This document shows, piece after piece, positions 42,262-51,044 of a stretch of DNA of 64,000 bases; position 1 is the stretch's first letter, and every line of letters starts with the position of its first letter. Source of the stretch: Eubacteriales bacterium (lineage in GTDB: Bacteria > Bacillota_A > Clostridia > Christensenellales > Aristaeellaceae); the NCBI GenBank assembly GCA_029974035.1, contig JARKQG010000049.1:6545-70544 (forward strand). Reading direction: 5' to 3'. The position numbers and the translations under genes are program-made. Under the pieces are notes generated by a model, which was not told where the DNA came from, did not search any database, and worked only from the letters and a program-made list of their open reading frames with translations.

Positions 42262-43050
42262 TCATTTTCCCTCGCGGGCGCGGACGTACTCGTGGGCGCG
42301 CTCGCAGTTCTGCACCTTGAAAAAGCCGCCGTCGATGCCGATGACCTCCCCGGTGATGTAGCCCGCCTCAGGCGAAGTCAGGTACTTCACCAGGTGCGCC
42401 ACATCCTCGCCGCCGCCGAAGCGGTTCATGGAAATCTGCTTCACCTGGATGCTGCCGCGCTCCTCGATCATCTTCGCGGTCATATCCGTGGCGATGATGC
42501 CGGGGGCGTAGGCGTTGACCGTGATCCCGTAGGGCGCAAATTCCGCCGAGGCGATGCGCGTAAGCATGTCGACGGCCGCCTTGCTGGCCGCGTAGGCGAT
42601 GAGCCCCACATCGGCAAAGCGCCCCGAAATGGACGACGCGTTGACGATGCGCCCGTAGCGCCGCGCCTTCATGGCGGGCAGGCAGGCGCGGATCATGTGC
42701 AGACCGCTTTTCAGGTTCACATCCATCACGCGGTCAAAGTAGGCGTCCGTCATGTCCTCAAAAAAGCAGAAGTCAAAGATTCCGGCGTTGTTGACCAGAA
42801 TGTCCACGCGGCCAAAGCGCGCGACCACCTCGTCCGCCGCGCGCCGGGCCTCCGCCTCGATGGAAAGATCCGCCTTGAGCGCAAAGGACCCTTCCGAGAG
42901 GCGCGCGATTTCCGCCTCGATGGCGGCCGCCTCCGCCTCATTGGCGCGGTAGACGGCGCATACGATGTTCCCGGCCCTGGCAAGTTCCACGCTGATGGCG
43001 CGGCCCATGCCGCGCGTGCCTCCTGTGACGATGGCAACCCGCTTGTCCAC
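42262..43050 (-). CDS. Short-chain dehydrogenase/reductase (FabG-like)
   Basis: A 262-residue SDR starting at GTG 43050 (GGGGAGG seven bases upstream). Cofactor motif TGGTRGMGRAI (about 9-19), NNAG in DILVNNAGIFDF, catalytic serine in NASSISG, YAASK with Tyr and Lys, and VNAYAPGIIATDM. Substrate unknown; SDRs of this type in sugar cassettes often oxidise sugars, polyols or keto-sugar acids. It has its own promoter and lies beyond the sensor gene of the third CUT2 locus. Confidence 0.88.
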   Translation of the reverse strand: MDKRVAIVTGGTRGMGRAISVELARAGNIVCAVYRANEAEAAAIEAEIARLSEGSFALKADLSIEAEARRAADEVVARFGRVDILVNNAGIFDFCFFEDMTDAYFDRVMDVNLKSGLHMIRACLPAMKARRYGRIVNASSISGRFADVGLIAYAASKAAVDMLTRIASAEFAPYGITVNAYAPGIIATDMTAKMIEERGSIQVKQISMNRFGGGEDVAHLVKYLTSPEAGYITGEVIGIDGGFFKVQNCERAHEYVRAREGK

Positions 43051-43103
43051 GGCGATTCCTCCCCTTCGTTCCGGCGCTGCGCCGCGCAAACCGCGGCGCT
43101 TCA

Positions 43104-43132
43104 ATTATACCACCGCGGCCGGCGGAGCAAAA
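43104..43132 (-). promoter_or_regulatory. Promoter of the SDR gene
   Basis: Minus-strand TATAAT at 43104-43109, with TTTTGC at 43127-43132 after a 17-bp spacer. Confidence 0.55.
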
Positions 43133-43159
43133 CCCCGGATTCCTCCATTTTGCGGCGCC

Positions 43160-44170
43160 TCAGGGTGCCTTGGATCGATCCGCCCCCGCGATCTCCACCG
43201 GGTCCAGGATCAGCTTGCGCGGCAGGCCCTCCTCACCGCCAAGAATGCGCAGCGCGTACTCGATGGCCTGTTCGCCGCCGGTGGGGCAGTAGAACGTGGC
43301 GTCCAGGATGCCCTCCCGCACCATTTCCCTTCCGCCGCCGCGCCCGTCCAGCCCGTCCACCCCCACGTAGCGCACGCCCTCCGCCCGGAGCTTGTTCATC
43401 GCCACGTAGGCGCCGTAGGCCATGGCGTCGTTCTGGGCAAACACCACGTCCACCACGCCGGGGTTTTCCACCAGGTATTCCTTGGTGCGGTCCTCGGCCT
43501 GGTCCTGCATCCAGTTGGCCACCAGCCGCCCGCAGACCACCACGTTCTCCCGGCCGGAGATGGTGGCCCGGAAGCCCTCGCTGCGCTCGGCCACCGGCGG
43601 CGACCCGCTGACGCCCAGGATCTCCAGCACGCACCCGCCCTCCGCGCCCAATAGCCGCAGCACGGCCCGGCCGGCCATCTGGCCGATCTTGTAATTGTCC
43701 GGGCCGATGAACAGCGTATACGCCTCGCCGCGCACGTCCCTGTCCAGCACGATCACCGGGATCTTTTCAAACACCTCGCCGATCACCGGCCGGAGCGCCT
43801 CGCCGTCCACGGGGGAGACCACGAGCAGGTCAATGCCGTAGCCCATGAGCCTTTGGATGTCGGCGATCTGGCGCTGGGTGTCCTCCTGGCGCTTCTGCTC
43901 GTTGTCCTGGCGCTGGATGTCCTGGGAGGCGTTGGTGAAGATCACGCGGAGGTTGTCGTGAGGCGCGGCGGCGCGCTCAATGTCCTGGTTCATGGTGATC
44001 CGCCAGGGCTCGGTGAGGTTTGCCTGGCTCATGCCGATGAGGTATTCCACCTGCGCGGGCCCCTCCTCGCCGGCGGGAAGGCCCACCCGGAGCGCGATCA
44101 CCAGCGCCGTCAGCACCGCCAGCAGCACCGCGGCCAGCGCCGCGCCCCGCACCCATTTCAGCCGCGTCAT
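43160..44170 (-). CDS. Membrane-anchored binding-protein-like sensor (third CUT2 locus)
   Basis: A 336-residue binding-protein-fold protein. Its N-terminus is a single hydrophobic helix (about residues 9-28) preceded by basic residues and without a clear cleavage site, so it is probably anchored in the membrane. Mature part: EYLIGMSQANLTEPWRITMN, DLLVVSPVDGEALRP, VVFAQNDAMAYGAYVAMNK, VGVDGLDGRGGG. It is a paralogue of the transport binding protein at 47.3-48.2 kb (IGMAQCNLGEPWRVAMN there). The gene starts inside the regulator stop codon (ATGA), so it is coupled to the signalling genes. A dedicated sensor role is inferred. Confidence 0.85.
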   Translation of the reverse strand: MTRLKWVRGAALAAVLLAVLTALVIALRVGLPAGEEGPAQVEYLIGMSQANLTEPWRITMNQDIERAAAPHDNLRVIFTNASQDIQRQDNEQKRQEDTQRQIADIQRLMGYGIDLLVVSPVDGEALRPVIGEVFEKIPVIVLDRDVRGEAYTLFIGPDNYKIGQMAGRAVLRLLGAEGGCVLEILGVSGSPPVAERSEGFRATISGRENVVVCGRLVANWMQDQAEDRTKEYLVENPGVVDVVFAQNDAMAYGAYVAMNKLRAEGVRYVGVDGLDGRGGGREMVREGILDATFYCPTGGEQAIEYALRILGGEEGLPRKLILDPVEIAGADRSKAP

Positions 44171-45354
44171 CGGCCCGTCTCCTCATCTCGGTATTCCGCC
44201 GGCGGCGCGCCCAGCACCTTTTTGAAGGCGGTGCTGAAGTAGTGGGGCGTCGAATAGCCCACGCGCCGGGCGACCTCGCGGATTTTGACGCCGCCGCCGT
44301 GCATGATCTCCACCGCCGCGCCCACCCGCACGGCGGTCAGATATTTTGAAAAGGGCATGCCCAGCTCCTGCTTCATCAGGCGGCTCAGATAGGACGGGTT
44401 GACGCCCACGGCGTCGGCCACGTCCTGAAGCCCCAGATCGGATCGGACGTAGTTTTCGTGGATGTAGCGCGTCGCCTGCTCCACCGCCGCGGGGCGGGCG
44501 GCCTCCCGCTCCACGGCCTCGAGAAGCGCGTCGTACACCTCGTCCAGGCGGTCCAGATCGCCGGCCTCCGCCTGGGAGACGGCGGCGGACACCATCAGCT
44601 GCACGCCGGCGCGGCGCGCGGCCTGCAAGATCCATTCGTCCATCGCCGGGTCCGCGTCGTAGAGCACCATGACGTGGTCCCGCTCGTCTCCGAACACGCA
44701 GGAAAAGCGGCAGCGGGACAGCGCGTCCCGGAGCGCGTCGGCAAAGGCGAACTGCAGGATCTTCGGGCGCCAGGGCTGCCCGGCGTCCGGCACGGCGCGG
44801 ATCATCAGCAGCACGGGGCGCGAAAGCTCCGGAAAGCCCAGCAGATGGCGGTGGTCCAGGCCCTCCTCCCGCGTCAGGTTCCCCCGGATCAGCTCCGAAA
44901 GGAATTCCTCCCTGAGCGAATCCCGGCGCTTTTCCAGCCGCGACATCGCCCAGGCAAAGTGCCTCTCCCGCTCGCGCTCCTCCAGCATCTGCTGAATGGC
45001 GGCGTCCAGCGCCGCCCGAAGGGCGGACAGCTCCACGGGCTTGAGCAGATAGGCGTTGACGCCCAGCTCCACCGCGCGCCGCGCGTATTCAAATTCCTCA
45101 TACCCGGTGATCACGATAATCCGCGCGCCGCCGCGGGCCTGCCGGAGCCGCTCAATGAAGTCCAGGCCGCTGAGAAACGGCATGTTGATGTCCACCAGCA
45201 GGATGTCCGGCCGGAGGGCCTGGGCCAGCTCCAGCGCGCGCTCGCCGTCCTCGGCCTCCGCGGCGATTTCGATGTCCAGCCCCATGTGCTCGATCTGCGC
45301 GCGCAGCCCGCGCCGGATCTTGGGCTCGTCGTCCGCGATCATCAGCTTCCACAT
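44167..45354 (-). CDS. YesN-like AraC-type response regulator (third CUT2 locus)
   Basis: A 395-residue regulator from ATG 45354 (GGGAGG eight bases upstream). Receiver: LMIADDEPKIRRG, phosphoacceptor in LLVDINMPFLSG, YLLKPVELS. A helical linker, then AraC domain: LQDVADAVGVNPSYLSRLM and IREVARRVGYSTPHYFSTAF. It lies 14 bases after the kinase stop and overlaps the sensor gene. The likely target is the CUT2 promoter near 50.9 kb. Confidence 0.93.
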   Translation of the reverse strand: MWKLMIADDEPKIRRGLRAQIEHMGLDIEIAAEAEDGERALELAQALRPDILLVDINMPFLSGLDFIERLRQARGGARIIVITGYEEFEYARRAVELGVNAYLLKPVELSALRAALDAAIQQMLEERERERHFAWAMSRLEKRRDSLREEFLSELIRGNLTREEGLDHRHLLGFPELSRPVLLMIRAVPDAGQPWRPKILQFAFADALRDALSRCRFSCVFGDERDHVMVLYDADPAMDEWILQAARRAGVQLMVSAAVSQAEAGDLDRLDEVYDALLEAVEREAARPAAVEQATRYIHENYVRSDLGLQDVADAVGVNPSYLSRLMKQELGMPFSKYLTAVRVGAAVEIMHGGGVKIREVARRVGYSTPHYFSTAFKKVLGAPPAEYRDEETGR

Positions 45355-45368
45355 GTCCGCCGCCTCCC

Positions 45369-47156
45369 CTACGCGCTCTCCCGGATGATTGGGTGCAGGA
45401 TGGTCACCGTCACGCCCCCCGCCTCGTTGAGGGCATAGCTGAGGCCGTAGGCGTCGCCGTGGCTGAGGCGGATGCGGTTGTTGACGTTGAAGATGCCGTA
45501 TCCGTGGTCGTAGGTCCCGCCCCCCGGCGTTTTGAGCGCCTCGTTGAGCTTTTCGCATTGCTCGGGGCTCATGCCCGCGCCGTCGTCGATCACCTGAAGC
45601 ACCAGCTTTTCCCCGTCCTCCCGGGCGGTGACCCGGATGTGGCCGGTGCCCCGCTTCTGCTTGATGCCGTGGTAGATGGCGTTTTCCACCAGCGGCTGCA
45701 GCACGAGCTTGTTGACCAGGTCCCCCATGCAGCCCTCGTCGGCCTCGATGGCGTAGTCCAGCTTATCCTCGTAGCGCACCTGCTGGATGAACAGGTAGCA
45801 CTTCACGTGCTCGATCTCCTCGGACAGCGGGATGACCTCGCGGCCGCGGCTGAGGCCGATGCGAAAGAGCTTCGTCAGCGCGCTGACCATCTGCACGATT
45901 TCGATGGCGCCCCGCTCCTCGGCCATCCAGCGGATGGTGTCCAGGGTGTTGTACAGGAAGTGGGGCTTAATCTGCGCCTGCAGGGTCTTGATTTCGGCCT
46001 CGCGCTTGTTGCGCTGCTCCACGTACACCAACTGCAAAAGCGATCGGATCTTCTCCATCATGGTGTTGAAGCCGGCGCCCAGCTGCGCGATTTCGCCGTG
46101 GTCGCGGCGGCTGACGAAGCGCACGTTGAGGTTGCCGTGCTCGGCCTCGGCCATCAGCATGCGCAGCTTGGAGATGGGCTTTGTGAAGGAGGTGGAAAAG
46201 GTAATCGCCGTCACCGAGGCCACGATTACCGCGATCAGCGCCAGCATCAGCGTGTAGCGCCTGAGCTGCATCACCGGCTCCAGCACCTCGCCGCTTTTGA
46301 ATACGCCCACCGTGCTCCAATCGGCCAGCCTGGAGTGGGTGCTCAGCAGCTGGTAGCGCCCGCCCTGCACCGTGTGCAGGCTGCCGCCGGGCGCGCCGCC
46401 AGCGATCCACTGGGGCTGGATGCGGTACACCGTGGGGTTGACCGGCGCGTACACCACCCGCCCGGCGTCGTCCATCACGAAGACGTAGCCGTTTTTGCCC
46501 AGGGTCAGGTCCTTGATGTGGTTCTCGATCACCGTCAGGCGCATGTCGGCCATGATCACGCCCAGCGGCTCGCCGCTCTCCGGGTCCATCACGGCGCGGG
46601 CCACGGTCACGATGTCGTCGGCGCTGGGGTTGAAGATGTTGCGAAAGTTGCGGCCAATGGGCCGCCCGATCAGCACGCGGTCGCCGCCGGCGGCCACGGC
46701 GGCCCCGTACCAGGCGTCCTCGTCCACGGCGTAGCGGGCGATGCGGAAGATCTCGTTGGATACGTACAGATCGTGCCGGTTGGCGACCAGGATGCCCGAA
46801 AAGAGGTCGCGGTTCAGGTCCACGTAGCGCTGCATCGTCAGGCGCGCGCGGGTTTCGATGTCCACGCGGCCGGGCTCGTAAAAGCTGCGGACGCGCAGAA
46901 AGTCCAGCACGTCCTCGTCCTGGGACAGGTAGGCGATCACCTGGTCCACCGCGCGCACGCTGGCGTCAATGTTGGTCTGGACCTGGGAGAGCATCTGGCT
47001 GGCGTAGGAGGTGGCCTGCTCGTCGATGGCCTGGGCGTAGAAGTAGTTGCCGAAGATCGTCATCACCAGAAGCGGGATCGAGATCAGCAATACCATGTAC
47101 ACCAGCAGCTGAACGCGCAGGCTCCTGTTCCATCCGTGTCCGACGCGCCACTGCAT
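45369..47156 (-). CDS. YesM-like sensor histidine kinase (third CUT2 locus)
   Basis: A 595-residue membrane kinase; ATG 47156 chosen for GGAGG eight bases upstream (ATG 47162 is an alternative). Helix 1 about 14-35, a dCache-type extracellular domain to about 280 (ENHIKDLTLGKNGYVFVMD is typical), helix 2 about 285-310, HAMP. Phosphoacceptor AQIKPHFLYNTLDTIRWM; HATPase VLQPLVENAIYHGIK, VIDDGAGMSPEQ, YGIFNVNNRI. Located between the transport binding protein and its regulator. Confidence 0.92.
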   Translation of the reverse strand: MQWRVGHGWNRSLRVQLLVYMVLLISIPLLVMTIFGNYFYAQAIDEQATSYASQMLSQVQTNIDASVRAVDQVIAYLSQDEDVLDFLRVRSFYEPGRVDIETRARLTMQRYVDLNRDLFSGILVANRHDLYVSNEIFRIARYAVDEDAWYGAAVAAGGDRVLIGRPIGRNFRNIFNPSADDIVTVARAVMDPESGEPLGVIMADMRLTVIENHIKDLTLGKNGYVFVMDDAGRVVYAPVNPTVYRIQPQWIAGGAPGGSLHTVQGGRYQLLSTHSRLADWSTVGVFKSGEVLEPVMQLRRYTLMLALIAVIVASVTAITFSTSFTKPISKLRMLMAEAEHGNLNVRFVSRRDHGEIAQLGAGFNTMMEKIRSLLQLVYVEQRNKREAEIKTLQAQIKPHFLYNTLDTIRWMAEERGAIEIVQMVSALTKLFRIGLSRGREVIPLSEEIEHVKCYLFIQQVRYEDKLDYAIEADEGCMGDLVNKLVLQPLVENAIYHGIKQKRGTGHIRVTAREDGEKLVLQVIDDGAGMSPEQCEKLNEALKTPGGGTYDHGYGIFNVNNRIRLSHGDAYGLSYALNEAGGVTVTILHPIIRESA

Positions 47157-47175
47157 GCCCATCCCCTCCAGCCGC

Positions 47176-47204
47176 ATCATAGCACACGCCGCGAAGGCGC
47201 GCAA
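47176..47204 (-). promoter_or_regulatory. Possible internal promoter for the kinase-regulator-sensor genes
   Basis: Minus-strand TTGCGC (47199-47204) and TATGAT (47176-47181), spacer 17 bp. The predicted start site falls very close to the kinase ribosome binding site, which would leave almost no leader, so this may be fortuitous. Confidence 0.35.
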
Positions 47205-47255
47205 GGCGCGCCCAATGCCCGCGCATCGGACGCGCCCCGCGCCGCCTCATGCGGC

Positions 47256-48212
47256 TTATTGGCCGCCCATGCGGGCGTAGATTTCCGGCGCGGTTTCGGG
47301 GGTGATGGCCTCGGTACCCAGGGTGACGTTCTTTTCCAGTTCCTCACCCTTGACCAGCAGCTTGTAGGCGCTCTCGACGGCTTCCTTGCCGCCGGTGGGG
47401 TAGACCATCGACAGGCTCAGCCGGCCGTCCATGACGGACTTGATGCCGCCGTCCGGGGTGGGCAGGCCGTCCACGCCGACGAACAGGATGTCCTTTTCGC
47501 GGCCCGCGTTCTTGGCGGCGATGTAGGCGCCTTCGGCCATCGGGTCGTTGAGGGCGAAGAACAGGTCGATGTCGTCATGGGCCTGCAGCATTTCCTCGGC
47601 CACGGTGATGGCCTTCTCGCGCAGCCAGTCGGCGTTGTTGGCGGCGATGATCTCGCACTTGGGGTTTTCCGCGATGCCCTCGCGGAAGCCGTTATCGCGG
47701 TCGATGCCGCCGGAGGTGCCCTCCAGGCCCTTGATCTCGCAGATCTTGCCGCCGTCGGGCAGCAGCACGGTGGCCACGTACTTGCCGCACTCGCGGCCGA
47801 TGAGCACGTTGTCCGCGCCGATGAACTGGGTGTAGGTGTCGCCCTCAATCTTGCGGTCCAGCAGGATCACCGGGATTCCGGCTTCGTAGGCCTTCTTGAC
47901 CACGTTGGTCAGCGGGCGCGCCTCGTTGGGCGAGGTGATGATCAGGTCCACGCCCATCTGGATGAAGTTTTCGATGTCGGCAATCTGCTTGGAGTTGTCC
48001 TGGGCCGCGTCGGAGTAGATGATCTCAAACATCGGGTAATCCTTGGCGGCCGCGGCAATCTGGTCGTTCATGGCGACGCGCCAGGGTTCGCCCAGGTTGC
48101 ACTGGGCCATGCCGATAATGTACTTGTCCTTTTTGCCCGCCTCGGCGGACGCCGCCGCGGTCATGCCGACCGCCAGGATGAGCACCATGAGGACGCAGAG
48201 AATCTTCTTCAA
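47256..48212 (-). CDS. CUT2 sugar-binding protein (third locus)
   Basis: A 318-residue Peripla_BP_4 protein. TTG 48212 is the best start: GGAGGGG lies six bases upstream and it gives a proper signal peptide (LKKILCVLMVLILAVGM, ASA-EA cleavage, no lipobox). Mature: KYIIGMAQCNLGEPWRVAMN, LIITSPNEARPLTNVV, PVILLDRKIEGDTYTQFIGA, DLFFALNDPMAEGAYIAAKN, FVGVDGLPTPDGG. This is the galactofuranose/ribose-binder style. It is the third gene of the transporter operon, after ATPase and permease. Confidence 0.92.
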   Translation of the reverse strand: MKKILCVLMVLILAVGMTAAASAEAGKKDKYIIGMAQCNLGEPWRVAMNDQIAAAAKDYPMFEIIYSDAAQDNSKQIADIENFIQMGVDLIITSPNEARPLTNVVKKAYEAGIPVILLDRKIEGDTYTQFIGADNVLIGRECGKYVATVLLPDGGKICEIKGLEGTSGGIDRDNGFREGIAENPKCEIIAANNADWLREKAITVAEEMLQAHDDIDLFFALNDPMAEGAYIAAKNAGREKDILFVGVDGLPTPDGGIKSVMDGRLSLSMVYPTGGKEAVESAYKLLVKGEELEKNVTLGTEAITPETAPEIYARMGGQ

Positions 48213-48301
48213 TTTTTTCCCCTCCCATGTTGGTTGATGGTATTGGTTGCGCCTATGAAAGCCTCCGCGCGCGAGGCGTTCCATCGAAAAGAAGCGAAGG
48301 G

Positions 48302-49324
48302 TCAGTCCTTTTTCCGCTCGGCCTGGGCGAACACCGCCACGATGATGAGCAGGCCCTTGACCACCAGCTGCAGGTTGGAGTTGACGCCCTTGAGGCCCAG
48401 CATGTTGTCGAGAAGCCCCAGGATCAGGGCGCCCACCAGCGTGCCGGATATGCGGCCGCGGCCGCCCGCCAGGCTGGTGCCGCCGATGGCCACCGCGGCC
48501 ACGGCGTTGAGCTCGTAGCCGATGCCCTCGTTGGGGCCGCCCTGGCTGATCTGCGCGGAGTGCAGCATGCCCGCCACCGCCGACAGCATGCCGCACAGCA
48601 CGAAGGCGATGATCTTGATCCGGTCCACGTTGATGCCGGACAGGTGCGCCGCCTGGGCGTTGCCGCCGATGGCGTAGAGCTGGCGCCCGAAGCGGGTATA
48701 CTTGAGCACCACCCAGAACGCGACGATCAGCACCAGGAACACCAGCGCGGGCACCGGCAGCACGCCGCCGATGCGGGCCTGCAAAAACTCAAACTCGGGC
48801 GCGGCCAGTCCGGGACCGATGCCGTAGGTCAGCGGGATGCCGATGCCGTTGGACCAGAACCGGGCCAAACCCCGGGCGATGTTCATGGACGCCAGCGTCG
48901 CGATGAATGCCTGGATGCGCATTTTGGTGGTCACCACGCCGTTGAAAAGGCCGTAAACCGCGCCGATGCCCAGGCTCAGCACCACCGTGGGGATGAAGCC
49001 CAGGCCGTTGACCACCATCAGCGCCGCGCTGCCGGTGGACACCAGCCCCACCACCGAGCCCACCGAAAGGTCGATGTCGCCCAGCAGGATGATCATGGTC
49101 ATGCCGATGGCGATGATGCCGTTTTCCGATACGGCCCGGAGCACGTTCATGAAGTTGTTGATGTCCAGGAAGGTGTTGCGCCCCTTGGCGTTGACGCAGA
49201 TCGCCGACGCGACGACGAATATGGCGATCAGCGCGATGTAGCTTTGAAATTGCTTGAGAAACGTCTTCCAGTCCATCGGGGGCTTCCCGCGAAGCCCCGG
49301 CTGAAGGGTTGGCCGGCTGGTCAT
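48302..49324 (-). CDS. CUT2 sugar ABC transporter permease (third locus)
   Basis: A 340-residue BPD_transp_2 permease. The ATG overlaps the ATPase stop (ATGA) and has GGAGG seven bases upstream. IILLGDIDLSVGSVVG near residue 85 and GYELNAVAAVAIGGTSLAGG near residue 270 are the family landmarks. Single permease, so probably a homodimer. Confidence 0.92.
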   Translation of the reverse strand: MTSRPTLQPGLRGKPPMDWKTFLKQFQSYIALIAIFVVASAICVNAKGRNTFLDINNFMNVLRAVSENGIIAIGMTMIILLGDIDLSVGSVVGLVSTGSAALMVVNGLGFIPTVVLSLGIGAVYGLFNGVVTTKMRIQAFIATLASMNIARGLARFWSNGIGIPLTYGIGPGLAAPEFEFLQARIGGVLPVPALVFLVLIVAFWVVLKYTRFGRQLYAIGGNAQAAHLSGINVDRIKIIAFVLCGMLSAVAGMLHSAQISQGGPNEGIGYELNAVAAVAIGGTSLAGGRGRISGTLVGALILGLLDNMLGLKGVNSNLQLVVKGLLIIVAVFAQAERKKD

Positions 49325-50838
49325 ACCACGTCCTCCTCCCGCATGGTGGCCGCATTCAGAAGTTTTTCCTGCGTGGCATCCGCCCGCAGGAACGCCCCGG
49401 TGATCCGCCCCTCACAGAAGGTCAGGATCCGGTCGGAGATGCCGATGATCTCCGGAAGCTCCGAGGAGATCACCACAATGCCCATCCCCTGGGCCGCCAG
49501 TTCGCCGATGAGCTGGTAGATTTCCACCTTGGCGCCCACGTCAATGCCGCGGGTGGGCTCGTCCAGCAGCAGCACCCGGGGCTGCGTGATCAGCCAGCGC
49601 CCCAGCACCACCTTCTGCTGATTGCCGCCGGACAGCGCCTCGCAGGGGGTGAACCAGCCGGGCGCCTTGATGCGCAGGCCGCGCATCTGCTCCAGCCAGC
49701 TTTTGCGCTCCGCCGGGGCCCTCATGAAGCCCAGCTTGGAAAACGCCTTCAGCATCGGCAGCGACATGTTCTCGCCGATGGACCGGGGCAGCACCAGCCC
49801 CTTGCCCTTGCGGTCTTCGGTGGCAAAGGAGATGCCCATGGCGATGGCGTCCCCGGGCCCGCGGATCTGGGCGCGCCGGCCCTCCACGTAGATGTCGCCG
49901 GTCACGTCCCGGGGATGCAGCCCGAAAATCGATTCAAACAGCTCGCTGCGCCCGGAGCCCAGAAGCCCCGCGATGCCCAGCACCTCGCCCTTGTGCAGCG
50001 TAAAGGAAATGTCCTTCAGCGATCGGCGCAGCCCCTGCCCCCGCAGGCACAGCTTCTCCACCCGCAGCACCTCGGCGCCGGGAACCGATTCGGCCTTGGG
50101 GTACATGTCCCGCACCTCGCGGCCCACCATCATGGAGATGATCTGGTCCCGGGTCGTCTCCCGGGCGCTCAGCGTGCCGATCAACTGGCCGTCCCTTAGC
50201 ACGGTCAGCCGGTCCGCAATGCCAAACACCTCCTGCATGCGGTGGGTGATGTAGATGATTCCCACGCCCTCCCCGGCGAGCCTGCGGATCACGTCAAACA
50301 GCTTTTGGGACTCCTGCTCGGAGATGGCGGAGGTGGGCTCGTCCATGATCAGGATGCGGGCGTTGAGCGACAGCGCCTTGGCGATCTCCACCATCTGCTG
50401 CTCGCCCACGCGCAGCGCCTTGATGGGTCGGGCGGGGTCGATGTCCGGGTCCAGCATGTCCAAATATTTTTTGGCCATCTGCTCCATGCGCCGCATCTGC
50501 TCGAAGCCCAGCCGGTTGACCGCCTCGCGCCCGAGAAACATGTTCTCGGCCACGCTCATCTCCTTGACCAGCTGCAGCTCCTGGTGGATCTTGGCGATGC
50601 CCGCCTCCCGGGCGGCCAGCGGGTTTGCAAACACCCGGTGCGCTCCGTTTACGTAGATCTTTCCCTCGTAGTGCCGGAGCGCGCCGGAGAGCACGTTCAT
50701 CAGCGTGGACTTGCCCGCGCCGTTCTCGCCCATCAGCGCCAGCACCTCGCCCGGGTACAGGTCGATGCTGACGCCGCTGAGGGCGCGCACGGCCCCGAAG
50801 CTCTTGGAGATGTTTTCCATTTTCAGAAGTGCTTCCAC
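49321..50838 (-). CDS. CUT2 sugar ABC transporter ATPase (third locus)
   Basis: A 505-residue double ATPase starting at GTG 50838 (AGGAGG nine bases upstream). Half 1: GENGAGKST, ILIMDEPTSAISEQE; half 2: GIAGLLGSGRSE, LSGGNQQKVVLGR, LLLDEPTRGIDVGAK. First gene of its operon. The order ATPase-permease-binding protein differs from the second locus (binding protein first), so the two are not a simple duplication. Confidence 0.93.
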   Translation of the reverse strand: MEALLKMENISKSFGAVRALSGVSIDLYPGEVLALMGENGAGKSTLMNVLSGALRHYEGKIYVNGAHRVFANPLAAREAGIAKIHQELQLVKEMSVAENMFLGREAVNRLGFEQMRRMEQMAKKYLDMLDPDIDPARPIKALRVGEQQMVEIAKALSLNARILIMDEPTSAISEQESQKLFDVIRRLAGEGVGIIYITHRMQEVFGIADRLTVLRDGQLIGTLSARETTRDQIISMMVGREVRDMYPKAESVPGAEVLRVEKLCLRGQGLRRSLKDISFTLHKGEVLGIAGLLGSGRSELFESIFGLHPRDVTGDIYVEGRRAQIRGPGDAIAMGISFATEDRKGKGLVLPRSIGENMSLPMLKAFSKLGFMRAPAERKSWLEQMRGLRIKAPGWFTPCEALSGGNQQKVVLGRWLITQPRVLLLDEPTRGIDVGAKVEIYQLIGELAAQGMGIVVISSELPEIIGISDRILTFCEGRITGAFLRADATQEKLLNAATMREEDVV

Positions 50839-50911
50839 GGAGCGCCGCCTCCTGTCGCCCGCCGCCCGAAGGCCCGCCGGATGCTTAATAAAAACGAATG
50901 ATTCCTGTAAT

Positions 50912-50970
50912 ATTATAACAGTTTGTTTGCGCGTAATTCCTTCAATTTTCCTTGATTGTGATTCAATTTT
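50912..50970 (-). promoter_or_regulatory. Promoter and 21-bp-spaced direct repeats of the third CUT2 operon
   Basis: Minus-strand TATAAT lies at 50912-50917. The -35 region has no good match. AAAATTGAA (minus strand) occurs at 50941-50949 and 50962-50970, exactly 21 bp apart, the nearer copy abutting the -35 position. This is the standard layout of an AraC-type activator site and fits a promoter that needs activation by the YesN regulator of this locus. Confidence 0.7.
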
Positions 50971-50976
50971 GCGACA

Positions 50977-50996
50977 TTTGCGCCGTGTGGCGCAAA
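50977..50996. repeat. 8-bp inverted repeat upstream of the third CUT2 operon
   Basis: TTTGCGCC-GTGT-GGCGCAAA is a perfect palindrome between the CUT2 promoter and the terminator of the glycyl radical enzyme gene. It could be an operator or a second hairpin of that terminator. Confidence 0.5.
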
Positions 50997-51024
50997 AGCC
51001 GTCCCCGGCCCGCGCGGGCCGGGG
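50994..51024 (-). terminator. Intrinsic terminator of the glycyl radical enzyme operon
   Basis: CCCCGGCCCGC and GCGGGCCGGGG (51003-51024, perfect palindrome) sit directly after the gene end at 51045. On the minus strand the stem is followed by ACGGCTTTTG, a short T-run. Confidence 0.65.
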
Positions 51025-51044
51025 GCGGCTTGGGGCCGGGGCCG

